The translations under genes were made by a program, and so were the position numbers. A DNA stretch of 38,069 nt from an uncultured Lachnospiraceae bacterium (GTDB taxonomy: Bacteria > Bacillota > Clostridia > Lachnospirales > Lachnospiraceae). The stretch covers positions 1 to 38,069 of the forward strand of contig CAJUNR010000040.1 of the NCBI GenBank assembly GCA_910587765.1, in the 5' to 3' direction. A model generated the notes under the pieces. The model was not told where the DNA came from and did no database searches. It saw only the letters and a list, made by a program, of their open reading frames with translations. Position 1 is the stretch's first letter. The number at the start of each line of letters is the position of its first letter. Shown piece after piece: positions 31,587-38,069 of the stretch.

Positions 31587-33029
31587 TTATCTTTTCAGAA
31601 TCTCCAGGATGTATTTCCACGTCCGCTGCACCGACGAAATGCTCAGACGCTCTTCCGTGGTGTGGATATCCCGGATCTCCGGTCCCATGGAGACGCAGTC
31701 CAGATCCGCTATTTTGGAAGCGAGGATTCCGCATTCCAGACCCGCATGGATGGCTTCCACCTTTGGTTTTGTGCCGAACAGCTCTTCATAGATGCGCACG
31801 CAGTCCTCCCTGAGAGGAGAACATTTCCGGTATTCCCACGCCGGGTAATCGCCGCTTGTCTTCATGGATGCTCCCTCGCGCCCGCTCATCCGGGAGAGCT
31901 GTTCTACAAGCGCTTCCTTCTCCGCGCCTACAGAGCTGCGAAGGGAATACCGGAGAATCAGCGCGTCCTTCCCGGTTTTCACGACGCCCAGATTCAGAGA
32001 GGTCTGCACCAGTCCCGGAATGTCCTCGCTCATGCGGATGATTCCGTTCGGAAGTTCGGTGAGCAGCGTCAGCGCATGCGCGCAGGTCTCTTCAGTAAAC
32101 ACTTCCGTCTGCGCCTCTCCCTGGACGCGGACAGAGACGGTAATCTCCGGATCCGAACCGCCGTATTCCTGCCGGAACCGTTCCTGACAGGCGGCGCAGA
32201 GTTTCTCCGCCTTTTCCGGATCGTAATTCGGAAACAAAAGTTCAGCGCGGCATTCTCTCGGAATGGCGTTGTCCTTGAGCCCGCCTGCAATGGAGACGAC
32301 TTTGCAGGCCGCTTCTTTCTGCAGCTCTGTCAGTACCAGAGCCAGCAGGCGGCTGGCGTTGCCACGCCCCTTATCAATCTCCGTGCCGGAATGGCCGCCT
32401 TTGAGACCGCCGACCGTCAGAACCGCTCTCTGCCCGCTTCTCTTCTCCCGCAGCAGCGGAAGATGTATTCCGGCGCTGCAGCCGCCGGCGCACCCGGTCA
32501 GAAGGACGCCTTCCTCCTCGGAGTCCAGATTCAGCATGGTGTGCCCTTTCAGCACGGAAGCGTCCAGAGCCGTAGCACCGTCCATACCGACTTCCTCGCT
32601 GGTCGTGAAGACGGCCTCCAGGGCCGGATGCAAAATGCGGTCATCGTCGAGGATTGCCAGCGCATAGGCGACGGCAATTCCGTCATCCCCGCCAAGCGTC
32701 GTTCCTTCCGCATAGACATCGTCCCCGCTGATCCGAAGACGCAGTCCGTCTTTCTCAAAATCAATGTCGCAGTCCGGCTTTTTCTCACAGACCATATCGA
32801 GGTGTCCCTGCAGAATCAGAGGCTCTCTGTCCTCGTATCCGGGGCTTGCTTCCTTACGGATCACCACGTTCCAGGCTTCATCCTGCCAGAACCGGAATCC
32901 CCGTTCTCCGGCAAAAGCCGCGCAATAGTCGCTGACCGCCTTTTCATTGCCTGAACCGTGGGGAATCCCGCAGAGATCCTCAAAAAATTTCCATACGCCA
33001 GCCGGCTCCAGTTTGCTTAATACACCCAT
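31587..33029 (-). CDS. pepD: Aminoacyl-histidine dipeptidase (peptidase M20C)
   Basis: A 480-residue cytosolic dipeptidase. Zinc ligands are visible in L-Q-G-H-L-D-M-V (His, about residue 75), G-G-D-D-G-I (bridging Asp), T-S-E-E-V-G-M (catalytic and ligand Glu), L-N-L-D-S-E-E-E-G (Asp), and the C-terminal H-A-G-L-E-C-G. The N-terminal F-E-D-L-C-G-I-P-H-G-S-G-N-E is the PepD signature. It splits Xaa-His and other dipeptides taken up from the medium. It is the first gene of a pair with the amidohydrolase. GGAGG lies about 10 bases before the ATG. Confidence 0.95.
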   Translation of the reverse strand: MGVLSKLEPAGVWKFFEDLCGIPHGSGNEKAVSDYCAAFAGERGFRFWQDEAWNVVIRKEASPGYEDREPLILQGHLDMVCEKKPDCDIDFEKDGLRLRISGDDVYAEGTTLGGDDGIAVAYALAILDDDRILHPALEAVFTTSEEVGMDGATALDASVLKGHTMLNLDSEEEGVLLTGCAGGCSAGIHLPLLREKRSGQRAVLTVGGLKGGHSGTEIDKGRGNASRLLALVLTELQKEAACKVVSIAGGLKDNAIPRECRAELLFPNYDPEKAEKLCAACQERFRQEYGGSDPEITVSVRVQGEAQTEVFTEETCAHALTLLTELPNGIIRMSEDIPGLVQTSLNLGVVKTGKDALILRYSLRSSVGAEKEALVEQLSRMSGREGASMKTSGDYPAWEYRKCSPLREDCVRIYEELFGTKPKVEAIHAGLECGILASKIADLDCVSMGPEIRDIHTTEERLSISSVQRTWKYILEILKR

Positions 33030-33094
33030 CTTGCCATCTCCTCCGCGCTCCGCCGCCGTCCGCCGGCTGCCGGAACTTCTTTTTTTCTGAATCT

Positions 33095-33124
33095 ATCATA
33101 TCATATCAACATTATGATTGTAAA
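33095..33124 (-). promoter_or_regulatory. Probable promoter of pepD
   Basis: Minus-strand TTTACA, 18-base spacer, TATGAT. The -35 lies inside the last codons of the tepA-like gene. Confidence 0.45.
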
Positions 33125-33804
33125 GTTCCGGAATCCGCACCGTTTTGCCGGCTTTCTTCCATCAGTTCTCTCAGTTTCCGGTAGGCTTCGCTGACGCCGC
33201 CCACTTCGTCGATAATTCCTTCCTGCACCGCCTGCGCCCCGACCAGAACGCTCCCCACGTCTTTGGTCAGCTCTCCGGTCTCCAGCATCAGCCGCATCAG
33301 CCGTTCTTTGTGGATCCGGCTGTGCTCGACGATAAATCCACTGATCCGATCCTGAATCTTCTGAAAATAATCGAAGGTCTGCGCCACGCCGATGATCAGC
33401 CCCGTCATGCGCACCGGATGAATCATCATCGTCCCGGTGGGCACAATAAAAGAATAGTTTGTCGAGACCGCCAGCGGCACCCCGATGGAATGGCTCCCGC
33501 CCAGCACCAGAGACACGGAAGGCTTGCTGATGGATGCGATCATCTCCGCGATCGCCAGTCCGCTCTCCACATCGCCGCCCACGGTATTGATCATCACCAG
33601 CAGTCCGTGGATGTTCTCGTTCTCTTCCACTGCCGCCAGCATCGGAAGCACATGTTCGTATTTGGTCGTCTTGCTGTTCGCCGCCAGACACTCGTGTCCT
33701 TCCACTTCCCCGATGATCGTCAGAAGCTGAATGTGCGATTTTTCCTTGTCCTGCAGCTCCTGCGGCTGCCCGTATTTCTCAAGTCCGTCCTGATTTTCGT
33801 CCAT
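33112..33804 (-). CDS. TepA-like ClpP-family serine protease
   Basis: A 230-residue cytosolic protein of the ClpP/crotonase superfamily, TepA branch. The probable triad is Ser106 in G-G-S-H-S-I-G, His129 in M-M-I-H-P-V-R and Asp182 in T-K-D-V-G. The N-terminal strands (H-I-Q-L-L-T-I-I-G-E-V-E-G-H) and the E-N-I-H-G-L-L-V-M-I-N-T-V-G-G-D-V oxyanion segment match. TepA was linked to protein export and spore peptide turnover in Bacillus. AAAGGCGGGG precedes the ATG. An inverted repeat lies upstream. Confidence 0.9.
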   Translation of the reverse strand: MDENQDGLEKYGQPQELQDKEKSHIQLLTIIGEVEGHECLAANSKTTKYEHVLPMLAAVEENENIHGLLVMINTVGGDVESGLAIAEMIASISKPSVSLVLGGSHSIGVPLAVSTNYSFIVPTGTMMIHPVRMTGLIIGVAQTFDYFQKIQDRISGFIVEHSRIHKERLMRLMLETGELTKDVGSVLVGAQAVQEGIIDEVGGVSEAYRKLRELMEESRQNGADSGTLQS

Positions 33805-33823
33805 AATAAAATCCCCGCCTTTC

Positions 33824-33851
33824 TGTCATACAGTCAAAAAGTAGTATGACA
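33824..33851. promoter_or_regulatory. Inverted repeat upstream of the TepA-like gene
   Basis: TGTCATAC and GTATGACA, perfect 8-base arms 12 bases apart, 20 bases upstream of the start codon. Operator or leader hairpin; function unknown. Confidence 0.4.
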
Positions 33852-33897
33852 AAAAACGGAGATTCTATACAGACGGCGTCCGGAGGGGCGATTCGGC

Positions 33898-34380
33898 TTA
33901 TGCTTCAAGCAGAAAATCAATGATGTTTACCTGATTGATTCCGTCTTCTCCCATTGGAAATTCATCCATTGTAAGAACGTATTTCGGATAATGATCGCCG
34001 ATTTTTTTCAGCGGACGAAATTCTCTCTGAAACGTCGATGGGTCGAGAACCGTTGCCGCCACCTGATAATAAATCCTTTCATCACCCTTCTGTGCGATAA
34101 AATCCACTTTCAGGTTTCCGATCTTGCCGATACTGACCTGATACCCTCTCCGTATCAGTTCCAGATATACGATATTTTCAAGAATGCGGCCGATATCCGT
34201 CATCCGTTCCCCAAGAATCAGGCTGCGAAGCCTCATATCAACCAGATAATATTTTTCAAGTGATTTTAAATACTGTTTTCCTTTTATGTCATATCTTCCC
34301 GCCTCATAAAAGATGAAGGCATCTTTTAACGCCTGCAGATAGCCGTCCACGGTTGCGGTCGTTGTCTTTCGTCCATCTAA
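33898..34380 (-). pseudogene. Truncated DUF4143 ATPase (C-terminal remnant)
   Basis: Only the C-terminal ~160 residues of an AAA/DUF4143 protein remain: G-R-K-T-T-T-A-T-V-D-G-Y-L-Q-A-L (in frame upstream of the first GTG), R-Y-D-I-K-G-K-Q-Y-L-K-S-L-E-K-Y-Y-L-V-D, I-G-R-I-L-E-N-I-V-Y-L-E-L, and a degenerate nuclease-like core V-D-F-I-A-Q...Y-Y-Q-V-A. The P-loop half is gone; the frame runs into unrelated sequence and a stop at 34438, beside the winged-helix gene end. A deletion is the simplest explanation. Compare the complete paralogue at 24418-25737. Confidence 0.8.
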
Positions 34381-34424
34381 GGCGGCCCAGTCTCCCGAAC
34401 CGCCGTTAAGCCAATATGTAACAA

Positions 34425-34748
34425 TTAAGAATCCATATCAAAGCAATAACCGACCTCCCGCACACACCGAATAACGAAACAGCCATCCGGCAGCAATTTC
34501 CCCACCTTTTCACGCAGGTTATGGACATGACAGGCTATGGCATTATTTGCCCCTCCAAACGCATCTTCTTTCCACACTTTCCGGTATATCTGGTCATAAG
34601 TAAGTACAAATCCTTTATTGGCAGCAAACAGACATAGAATATCATACTCCTTTGCCGTAAGGTCAATCTCCTGGTCGCTGCAATATACCTTTCGATGAGC
34701 CGGATCAATCTCCAAACCCGGAAGCGATATAACGGGCTCCTGCTTCAA
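34425..34748 (-). CDS. Stand-alone OmpR/PhoB-type winged-helix regulator (possibly 5'-truncated)
   Basis: 107 residues consisting almost wholly of a Trans_reg_C winged helix (I-D-L-T-A-K-E-Y-D-I-L-C-L-F-A, then V-L-T-Y-D-Q-I-Y-R-K-V-W, A-C-H-V-H-N-L-R-E-K-V and I-R-C-V-R-E-V-G-Y-C-F). No receiver domain precedes it. The start is a TTG at 34748 without a good ribosome site, and the frame stays open upstream to a stop codon about 50 bases on. It may therefore be the tail of a lost gene; short stand-alone forms of this domain do occur in Clostridia. Confidence 0.6.
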   Translation of the reverse strand: MKQEPVISLPGLEIDPAHRKVYCSDQEIDLTAKEYDILCLFAANKGFVLTYDQIYRKVWKEDAFGGANNAIACHVHNLREKVGKLLPDGCFVIRCVREVGYCFDMDS

Positions 34749-34790
34749 CCATAAGATTTCAAAACCATGGCTCTGTTTGAGGTTTTCTAT

Positions 34791-35426
34791 CTATTTCGTC
34801 TGAATCCTGACCAGCTCAATCCCTTTCTCTTTTCCGAGATTACGGCTGTACATTTTTTCGGTTGAATTATTCCAATGTTCATGAACGCCAAGATTTTCCA
34901 CTGCCTCCCCATACCCATTGTAATACACATTCCCGGAAGGCGCATTTTGGATAAGAGCCGCCTCATGCAGATAATTCTCCACATTCGGATTATCCCTCAA
35001 AGCCCCATTATGTTCCGTAACCGCAGGCTCATTGATCAGGAAATCCGCCCCCACGGAATCAATGGCCACCGGATCCTGCGAAACAAACACGCTGGACGTA
35101 TAATTCCCGTCAAAAGGCGCCTGCCGCCATCTGGCAGTTTCCTCCGTAACGGAAGAACCCTCCGATGTGGCGCAGACCAGCGCATCCAGCATGTACAGCA
35201 CCGTCTTCCCGCCAATCTGCCCATTCGCCATCAGATCCGTAAGCGGGCTGTAGCTGCCCATCTCATTCCTCGTCAGAAACTGGTGCAGGTTTGCCCCTTC
35301 CGGCGGACGCATGGCGTTTCCATTGATAAAAGAGCCAAAATGATTCTTTCCACAGAGCGTGATACCATAGCTATGCCCCTTCAAGTTCGTCAGATTGACC
35401 AGATATTCCTCGCTCACCGGATACAT
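34791..35426 (-). pseudogene. DUF362-family protein, N-terminally truncated
   Basis: About 210 residues matching the C-terminal part of DUF362 proteins: L-V-N-L-T-N-L-K-G-H-S-Y-G-I-T-L-C-G-K-N-H-F-G-S-F, then L-M-A-N-G-Q-I-G-G-K-T-V-L-Y-M-L-D-A-L, and F-V-S-Q-D-P-V-A-I-D-S-V-G. The expected N-terminal half is missing. An internal ATG at 35426 has GAAGGGAG upstream, so a short product could be made; the frame is open a little further to 35504. Family function is not established. Confidence 0.65.
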
Positions 35427-35508
35427 GAAAACACTCCCTTCCACGCAAAAAGCACCAGCCATTCCTGACTGATGCCCATTTATACAACCATACCCGACAC
35501 ACAAAAGC

Positions 35509-35925
35509 CTACCTGCCCCTGTGCTTCTCCTTCCGCTTCTGCCGTTTCAGCTCAAACATCCGCTGCTTCTCGGCCTCCTTCTGCTCCCTGCCGGCCTGCC
35601 TGCGCTCCGTCTTCCTCTCTTCCCTCTGCAACTGCAGCGCCTGCTGGGACTTCGTGCCTATCCCCGCCTGCATGGTCTGCTTCCCGGCCTCCCTCTGCCT
35701 CCGCTTCGGGTTCACCCTCCCGTCCTTCACGACTACCTCAACAGCCGGACTAAACTTCAAGCCATAATAATTTTTAAGGATAAACTCCCACACCTCATAG
35801 TCCCTGGGTTCACTCCCAAAAACCATCCGGCATACTGAAAGTTTCCCATCCTCGACACGCTCAAACACGCCAACCCAGAACGGCCTCTCAAAAAATACCG
35901 TCAAACCTGCCTTTCCTCTGTCCAT
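35509..35925 (-). CDS. yjdF: YjdF family protein (DUF2992)
   Basis: A 138-residue protein of the YjdF family. The N-terminal ~70 residues are a compact domain (L-T-V-F-F-E-R-P-F-W-V-G-V-F-E-R...C-R-M-V-F-G-S-E-P-R-D-Y-E-V-W-E-F-I-L). The C-terminal half is very basic and helical with the repeated R-R-Q-R-E, R-E-E-R-K, K-R-Q-K-R-K-E-K-H-R-G-R pattern, which suggests nucleic-acid binding. yjdF genes are usually preceded by the yjdF riboswitch, which senses aza-aromatic compounds, and a matching structured leader is present here. ATG 35925 has AAGGAGGG at 7 bases. Confidence 0.9.
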   Translation of the reverse strand: MDRGKAGLTVFFERPFWVGVFERVEDGKLSVCRMVFGSEPRDYEVWEFILKNYYGLKFSPAVEVVVKDGRVNPKRRQREAGKQTMQAGIGTKSQQALQLQREERKTERRQAGREQKEAEKQRMFELKRQKRKEKHRGR

Positions 35926-35969
35926 AACGAATCCCTCCTTAAATGTGTTATGAACAAAGAACGGACAAC

Positions 35970-36125
35970 CCAGGGTGCACGGCATCCAGTGGATGCCGGT
36001 TCTGCACCGACCGGAGCGGAGAGGCAGGTTACTTACCCTGATACCATCAGGACGGCCGGGGTCTACGCTCCGCTCCGGTCGGCGCAAAACCAAGGTCTCC
36101 CAGACCTTGTGCGCCCTACCGGCTC
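35970..36125 (-). ncRNA. yjdF riboswitch-like leader
   Basis: On the minus strand, in order: GCGC with CAAGGTCT/AGACCTTG hairpin closing again with GCGC; a 14-bp long-range stem CGACCGGAGCGGAG/CTCCGCTCCGGTCG enclosing CCTGATGGTATCAGG; then GGTGCA...TGCACC with inner GGCATCC/GGATGCC. It ends about 45 bases upstream of yjdF. Position and the large multi-stem layout fit the yjdF RNA motif; I name it mainly on this context. Confidence 0.75.
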
Positions 36126-36219
36126 TGGCACATCCAAAAGATGCACGTTGCGTTTTTATCTTTGCTGTTTATATTTCCAGCAGGATAAACTCCCGCTAAA
36201 AACCAAAATCTATCCCTTC

Positions 36220-36669
36220 CTATAACTTCTGTATCTCCTTCAACGCCTTTTGAATATCCTTATAAACAAGCGGCTGCATACTGCCATCATAAAAAGATAT
36301 ATCCGCCCTCTCCAGCGCCGAACAAATATCATTTCTCAACTCCGGCTTATCCTTCGCGATCATAGGCAGCAGCTTTATACACTGTCTTGCCGTGATCGGC
36401 TTAACATCCGTTATATGCTTCAAATATCCGTCAATAATCTCATCAATCTTATTATCCCTATCCCATCTCGCATTACAGGCAATCAGCGTAAGCCCCCTGG
36501 TACGGATATAGGAATTGTCATTTTCAAGCATATCACTCAATCTGTCCATATAGGCATAAACACAATCTGTTTCTTCACTCTCCCTCTGCAAATCCTGTAA
36601 TGCCCTGTACGCAACAGTATTCTTTTTATCAAACAGAAGCTCAAATGTTTCTTCTACATTCACCGCCAT
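36220..36669 (-). CDS. Small helical-repeat protein, unknown
   Basis: A 149-residue, all-helical protein with HEAT-like pairs (T-V-A-Y-R-A-L-Q-D-L-Q-R-E-S-E, Y-M-D-R-L-S-D-M-L-E-N-D-N-S-Y-I-R-T-R-G-L-T-L-I-A-C-N-A-R-W, then I-T-A-R-Q-C-I-K-L-L-P-M-I-A). Similar short proteins are sometimes labelled SufBD-like without good reason. No Cys cluster or catalytic motif is seen. It may be a protein-binding scaffold. ATG 36669 has GGAGG at 6 bases; an earlier in-frame ATG lacks a site. Confidence 0.75.
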   Translation of the reverse strand: MAVNVEETFELLFDKKNTVAYRALQDLQRESEETDCVYAYMDRLSDMLENDNSYIRTRGLTLIACNARWDRDNKIDEIIDGYLKHITDVKPITARQCIKLLPMIAKDKPELRNDICSALERADISFYDGSMQPLVYKDIQKALKEIQKL

Positions 36670-36695
36670 AAATACCTCCGTAAATCCCAATCCAT

Positions 36696-36800
36696 TTAAA
36701 GATACCGCCTTACCTCTCCCATATACCGCTTATACTCTGTCCCAAAATTCTCCAGGCACCATCTTTCCTCCGCAAGAATGATCCAATGGGCGGAAACCTC
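36696..36800 (-). pseudogene. C-terminal remnant of an isoprenylcysteine-methyltransferase-like gene
   Basis: An in-frame 34-residue stretch ending in a stop reads W-I-I-L-A-E-E-R-W-C-L-E-N-F-G-T-E-Y-K-R-Y-M-G-E-V-R-R-Y-L. This is the typical C-terminus of ICMT/phospholipid-methyltransferase-type membrane proteins (E-E-x-x-L...F-G-x-E-Y-x-x-Y-x-x-x-V-x-R-Y). A stop immediately upstream shows the rest is lost. Confidence 0.65.
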
Positions 36801-36825
36801 TCACCCTGTCTCCACCTTCCCAGCC

Positions 36826-37236
36826 TTAAACCTTTTCCTGACACTCACTGCATTCCCCGTCATGAACAGAGACAACGCCGCCGCATACCGGACAGATATA
36901 TTTTTCCTTCTGCCCCTCCATAAACCTCTCCAACCCATACCGGCCTACAAACTCACTGTTCTCCACCAGACTGACCTGATACCTCTTCTTATAACTCTTT
37001 TCAAGATTCTTGATCAGCCTGCAGGGATGCTCCGGACATTCATAACAATATGCCAGCCCCTTGTCCCCGATACAGTCCTTAATCCTGCACTTACGGCAGT
37101 GTTCCGGTTTCCCTTTATCACTGTTCCGGCAGCCACCGCAAGGCTTTTTATGATAACAATGCTTATAACAGACCAGACAGTTCATCCCGCAAGGGGCAAA
37201 CAGCATAGGGTCAATCTTCCCTTCCGGCATCTTCAT
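36826..37236 (-). CDS. DUF3795 cysteine-rich protein 1
   Basis: A 136-residue protein. Cysteines are grouped as C-G-M-N-C-L-V-C, C-G-G-C, C-R-K-C, C-Y-E-C-P-E-H-P-C in the DUF3795 domain, and the C-terminus adds a zinc-ribbon-like C-P-V-C-G-G...C-S-E-C. DUF3795 is widespread in anaerobes; metal binding is likely, function unknown. GGGAGGGG lies about 9 bases before the ATG. It appears to be a duplicate of the next gene upstream. Confidence 0.82.
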   Translation of the reverse strand: MKMPEGKIDPMLFAPCGMNCLVCYKHCYHKKPCGGCRNSDKGKPEHCRKCRIKDCIGDKGLAYCYECPEHPCRLIKNLEKSYKKRYQVSLVENSEFVGRYGLERFMEGQKEKYICPVCGGVVSVHDGECSECQEKV

Positions 37237-37322
37237 AAACCAGCGCCCCTCCCGTTTTCATCTTTTTTCACCCCCCTTAAAAGCATATCCCTCACCGGTG
37301 CCGCTTTATCCCCGTAGGCACC
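37237..37322 (-). pseudogene. Decayed copy of the 3' end of the edge gene
   Basis: CCCCTTAAAAGC...TCACCGGTGCCGCTTTATCCCC here matches 37979-38020 base by base with few changes. Translated it reads Y-G-D-K-A-A-P-V-R-D-M-L-L-R-G, against Y-K-A-V-L-V-K-D-T-S-F-K-G in the intact gene. Only about 50 bases are recognisable. Confidence 0.5.
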
Positions 37323-37865
37323 TTACTTTTTCTTGAAAAGCTTCAATTTTATATCTCTTCTATCAGCAATCCCTTGAAATACCTCTGCCACATACAGACA
37401 TTGTTCCTTAAATGGCAGTGAGGACAATCCGTCATTGGATCGTATCTGCTTTACCGCCTCCTGTATCTCCGAAAGCTCTAATAAATTGACTGCCACACAA
37501 AAGAAATTCTTCCTGCGCCCGTCATTATAGTTAGAAAGCAACCAGGAAAGAATTTTTATTTTTTCCCGCTGCTCAAGATCATACTGTTCAATGCCCATGC
37601 TCCGCGCTTTCTCTAAATCCGCCTTCTGCCGCCTGTGGGTAATAAAAGAATCATATTCATCAACATGTTCATATTTTTCACATGGATATTGCCCGCACTC
37701 ATAACAATATTCCATCTTTCCATGTTCAAGACTGCATTTCGCAATCCTGCATGATTGATTCCCATTCCCGCAGCCACCGCAATGATTCCCTAAAACCATA
37801 GGACACAGCCCGCAATTTAACCCGCAAAGAGAAAATAATTGATTTTTCCGTTCAAACCCTTTCAT
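37323..37865 (-). CDS. DUF3795 cysteine-rich protein 2
   Basis: A 180-residue DUF3795 protein: C-G-L-N-C-G-L-C, H-C-G-G-C-G, C-R-I-A-K-C and Y-C-Y-E-C-G-Q-Y-P-C clusters in the first 65 residues, then a helical C-terminal half (E-K-I-K-I-L-S-W-L-L-S-N-Y-N-D-G-R-R-K-N-F-F-C-V-A-V-N-L-L). It lacks the terminal zinc ribbon of the other copy. Probably metal-binding; no known reaction. The ATG follows GGGGATGG. Confidence 0.85.
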   Translation of the reverse strand: MKGFERKNQLFSLCGLNCGLCPMVLGNHCGGCGNGNQSCRIAKCSLEHGKMEYCYECGQYPCEKYEHVDEYDSFITHRRQKADLEKARSMGIEQYDLEQREKIKILSWLLSNYNDGRRKNFFCVAVNLLELSEIQEAVKQIRSNDGLSSLPFKEQCLYVAEVFQGIADRRDIKLKLFKKK

Positions 37866-37941
37866 AATACCATCCCCGCAAATCCTGATCCATGCTTCCC
37901 ATTATACAAGACATCCCGAAAAAAATCATCCTCTATTTTCC

Positions 37942-38069
37942 TCAAAACTCTTTCAGCGTAAACGACACCTTCCAAAGCCCCTTAAAAGAAGTATCCTTCA
38001 CCAGCACCGCCTTATACCCCTCAACAAACATCTCCGCCTCCTTCATCTCCAAAGTCTCCGTATCAAAAT
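37942..38069 (-). CDS. C-terminal end of an unidentified protein, cut by the window edge
   Basis: The last 41 codons of a frame running off the window: F-D-T-E-T-L-E-M-K-E-A-E-M-F-V-E-G-Y-K-A-V-L-V-K-D-T-S-F-K-G, then L-W-K-V-S-F-T-L-K-E-F and a stop. I cannot assign a family. A decayed copy of this end lies at 37237-37322. Confidence 0.6.
   Translation of the reverse strand, partial: FDTETLEMKEAEMFVEGYKAVLVKDTSFKGLWKVSFTLKEF

Noticed and set aside
35970..36125. An integron attC site or phage attachment site for the strong palindromes before yjdF.
   Set aside because: Nested multi-stem layout and position before yjdF fit a riboswitch better; there is no integrase nearby and no repeated copies in the window.

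Overview
The window looks like a chromosomal stretch from an anaerobic Gram-positive of the Clostridia, most probably Lachnospiraceae. Pointers are AGGAGG-type ribosome sites, a CGAAC-N4-GTTYG type SOS box, a TepA/ClpP-like protease, a yjdF gene with a structured leader, DUF3795 and DUF4143 genes, and an F-type ATP synthase without atpI. This is inference from gene content; no marker gene was compared.

Layout. (1) 1-143: two tRNAs (Ala-CGC cut by the edge, Val-CAC), both minus. (2) 209-6010: two paralogous small lipoproteins flanking a MATE exporter, a LysR regulator and a divergent sodium:neurotransmitter-symporter-type transporter with a clear LysR operator. (3) 6271-6744: a LysM membrane protein of YneA type behind a perfect promoter and three SOS-box-like sites. 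(4) 6813-13000: an ABC-class ATPase of unknown role, a XerS-like tyrosine recombinase with a dif-like inverted repeat in its leader, a C39-like peptidase, a YgjP-like metallopeptidase and a charged coiled-coil protein. (5) 13193-19550: the operon atpB-E-F-(H+A)-G-D-C, in which delta and alpha are one continuous reading frame, closed by a strong terminator. (6) 19622-24238: lexA with its own SOS boxes, tail-to-tail with a four-gene operon of response regulator, histidine kinase, unknown membrane-anchored protein and VanY-type carboxypeptidase. (7) 24418-29865: an AAA/DUF4143 ATPase with a repeat-rich leader, an ACT-domain protein, and a MacB-like tripartite ABC exporter operon with two nested palindromes at its promoter. 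(8) 30207-33851: amidohydrolase, PepD dipeptidase and TepA-like protease. (9) 33898-38069: an eroded zone with truncated DUF4143, winged-helix, DUF362 and methyltransferase genes, intact yjdF with its riboswitch, a small helical-repeat protein, and two DUF3795 genes that look like a tandem duplication.

Cutting across this are three copies of a ~200-230 bp foldback element (5145-5343, 10881-11112, 29891-30093), plus a solo arm and a related smaller repeat. The copies differ in sequence but keep their pairing: base changes in one arm are matched in the other, and the apical hairpin is replaced by another hairpin. This is the best candidate here for an undescribed structured element or RNA. Other leads are the delta-alpha ATP synthase fusion, the recombinase/dif-like pair, the LexA-YneA circuit, and the palindromic operators at the atp and MacB promoters.
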